From Prorocentrum cordatum (lineage: Eukaryota; Sar; Dinophyceae; Prorocentrales; Prorocentraceae), in assembly GCA_963575745.1 (NCBI GenBank), contig CAUYUJ010021071.1, positions 377,818 through 441,817 of the forward strand: a DNA stretch of 64,000 nucleotides, read 5' to 3'. A program made the position numbers and the translations under genes. Shown here piece by piece: positions 62,726 to 64,000 of the stretch; the stretch's first letter is position 1; the number at the start of each line of letters is the position of its first letter. The notes beneath the pieces were generated by a model. That model saw nothing but the letters and a program-made list of their open reading frames with translations. It made no database searches and was not told the origin of the DNA.

Positions 62726-62925
62726 AATAGGAGATGTCCGTCCAGGGGGAGGTTTCCCCGTATCATTTGATAGGGAAAAAGGAACATAGAGTGAAACCAC
62801 GCGTGATTCGGACGGCAGACGGAGAATGCAGGAACAACAAGGACATCTGGATTACATATGCAGGCGAAGGGCCCAACCATGAGCACGTGAATACCGCAAT
62901 GCAGGTGGGACGAAGGACGGGGATC

Positions 62926-63415
62926 TCTCTAGGGAGCCACGAAACGTGGGAGAAGTGCGCCGAAATTGGCTGGAGGTCGTTTTGCGACCCCCACCCCCTG
63001 GGGGCTTCGGTGGAACTCCATGTGGGGCCACGGAACGTGTGTGAGGGGTCTGCCGAAATGAGCTAGGGGCTGCTATGCGATATCCCCCCACTGGGGGCTT
63101 CGGTGGAGCTCCCAATTGGGCGACGAAACGCCTGGGGGGTCTGCCGAAATGAGCTGGAGGACTATGCGCCCCCCCACCACACCCCATGGGGGCGTCGGTG
63201 GAGCTCCCGATGGGGCCACGAAGCGTGCGAGGGGTGTGCTGACATGGGCTGGCTGGAGGACGCTATGCGGCCCCTCCCCCTGGCGGCTTCGGTGGAGCTC
63301 CCGTGCGGCCACAGAACGTGTGAGACGTGTGCCAACATTGGCTGGGGGGGACGCCATGCGAAATCCCGATCCCTGAGGGTTTCGGTGGAGTTCCGATGGG
63401 GCCACGAAGCGTGAA
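62926..63415. repeat. Second, diverged copy of the satellite family (about 5 units)
   Basis: GGGGGCTTCGGTGGAACTCC near 62999, GGGGGCTTCGGTGGAGCTCC near 63092 and variants near 63190, 63283 and 63377, each followed by GGGGCCACG(A/G)AACGTG-type words. The period is about 93-97 bp. The orientation equals that of the main array at 21600-23275. The word CCAACACCACAGGAAGGTTG at 63511 is the shared right flank. Confidence 0.9.
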
Positions 63416-63734
63416 AGGGGGTGCGCTGAAATGGGCATCCAGAAAACAAAGGAAGGAAAGGGGGCAACGGGAGGAGGTGACGCGGGGAGCTGCGGACTCA
63501 AAAAATTGATCCAACACCACAGGAAGGTTGGGAGTAAGGACGGGAAGACAGTGGAGGGAGGGGGAACGAAAGAGGGGGCACGAAAAGAATGGATAGGGAA
63601 GACGGGAAGGAGGAGGAGGAGCGGAGGGGGGACAGTAGGCACGAGAAGGGAGAGAGGGAGCGAATACGATTAGAGGAGCTGAAGGGAAGCAGGAAAGTAG
63701 ACGAAGGAGGCAGCGGTAAAACGTCGACGAATGG

Positions 63735-63846
63735 AAGAGGCTCAACCCATCCTCCTCCTACTCATCCTCCTCTTCCCCCAACGCCTCCTCCTCCTCCTCC
63801 ACCTACCCGTCCTCCTCCCCCGCCCTCCACCTCCTCCTCCTCCTGC

Positions 63847-63915
<69 letters not shown>

Positions 63916-64000
63916 TCATTAGCATCATCATCAGCATCATCATAACCATCATCATCCGAATCATCATCAGCATCATCGTCAGCAGCAGCATAATCAGCAT
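63735..64000. repeat. (TCC)n then (TCA)n trinucleotide tract running off the window
   Basis: CCTCCTCCTC from 63749 changes to CATCATCATC at about 63848 and continues to the window edge, similar to the 39.6-41.8 kb tract. Confidence 0.95.

Overview
This window looks like repeat-dominated nuclear DNA of a dinoflagellate alga. The evidence is the density of decayed Ty1/copia-like retroelements of the long type seen in dinoflagellate genomes, very abundant simple repeats, generally high G+C, and one long intron-free secreted-enzyme gene. The species cannot be named from the sequence; no spliced-leader relic, rRNA, tRNA or conserved single-copy housekeeping gene was found. Only one host-type protein gene can be supported: a glycoside hydrolase family 39 (alpha-L-iduronidase / beta-xylosidase-like) protein on the minus strand at 25.8-27.5 kb.

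Layout. 0-9.8 kb: G+C-rich repeats, including a 1.46 kb alternating purine-pyrimidine (GT/GC) tract, an ACC tract and CATA/CATG tetranucleotides. 9.8-20.7 kb: a Penelope-like reverse transcriptase (RT) relic on the plus strand, split by a nested 9.86 kb copia-like LTR element on the minus strand (element 1, with LTRs at 10061-10237 and 19740-19918 and an initiator-Met-type primer-binding site). 21.1-25.4 kb: a 90-bp satellite array and low-complexity DNA. 25.8-27.5 kb: the GH39 gene. 30.0-36.1 kb: a second minus-strand copia-like element (element 2) that keeps its primer-binding site, gag, protease, methyltransferase-like domain and integrase but lacks RT and RNase H. 36.2-42.6 kb: minisatellites and huge trinucleotide tracts (AAC, CAG, TCA). 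42.7-54.35 kb: a plus-strand copia-like element (element 3) with 108-bp LTRs that differ at 2 positions. 54.8-59.45 kb: 12-bp GATCGAT-type repeats, GGGAACC mosaics and two oppositely oriented MITE-like elements. 59.7-61.9 kb: a minus-strand LINE-type RT relic. 62.5-64 kb: copies of the helical repeat, the satellite and the TCA tract again.

The most interesting content is in element 3. Between protease and integrase its pol region carries a methyltransferase-like domain (motif-I-like WSGSGRLS, PC-type SPDC, ENG) followed by a dUTPase with all five recognisable motifs. The same element has received a precise 795-bp insertion flanked by ATTC; removing the insertion and one ATTC restores the reading frame. 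The insertion is made of CCAAGAGG-type units that alternate between 10 and 11 bp, close to the helical repeat of DNA, and the same family recurs at about ten other loci in the window. All three copia-like elements have a methyltransferase-like segment at the same place in the polyprotein; only element 3 shows a dUTPase.

Nearly all retroelement reading frames are broken by frameshifts or stops, so they are annotated as pseudogenes. Boundaries without repeat, LTR or primer-site evidence are approximate.
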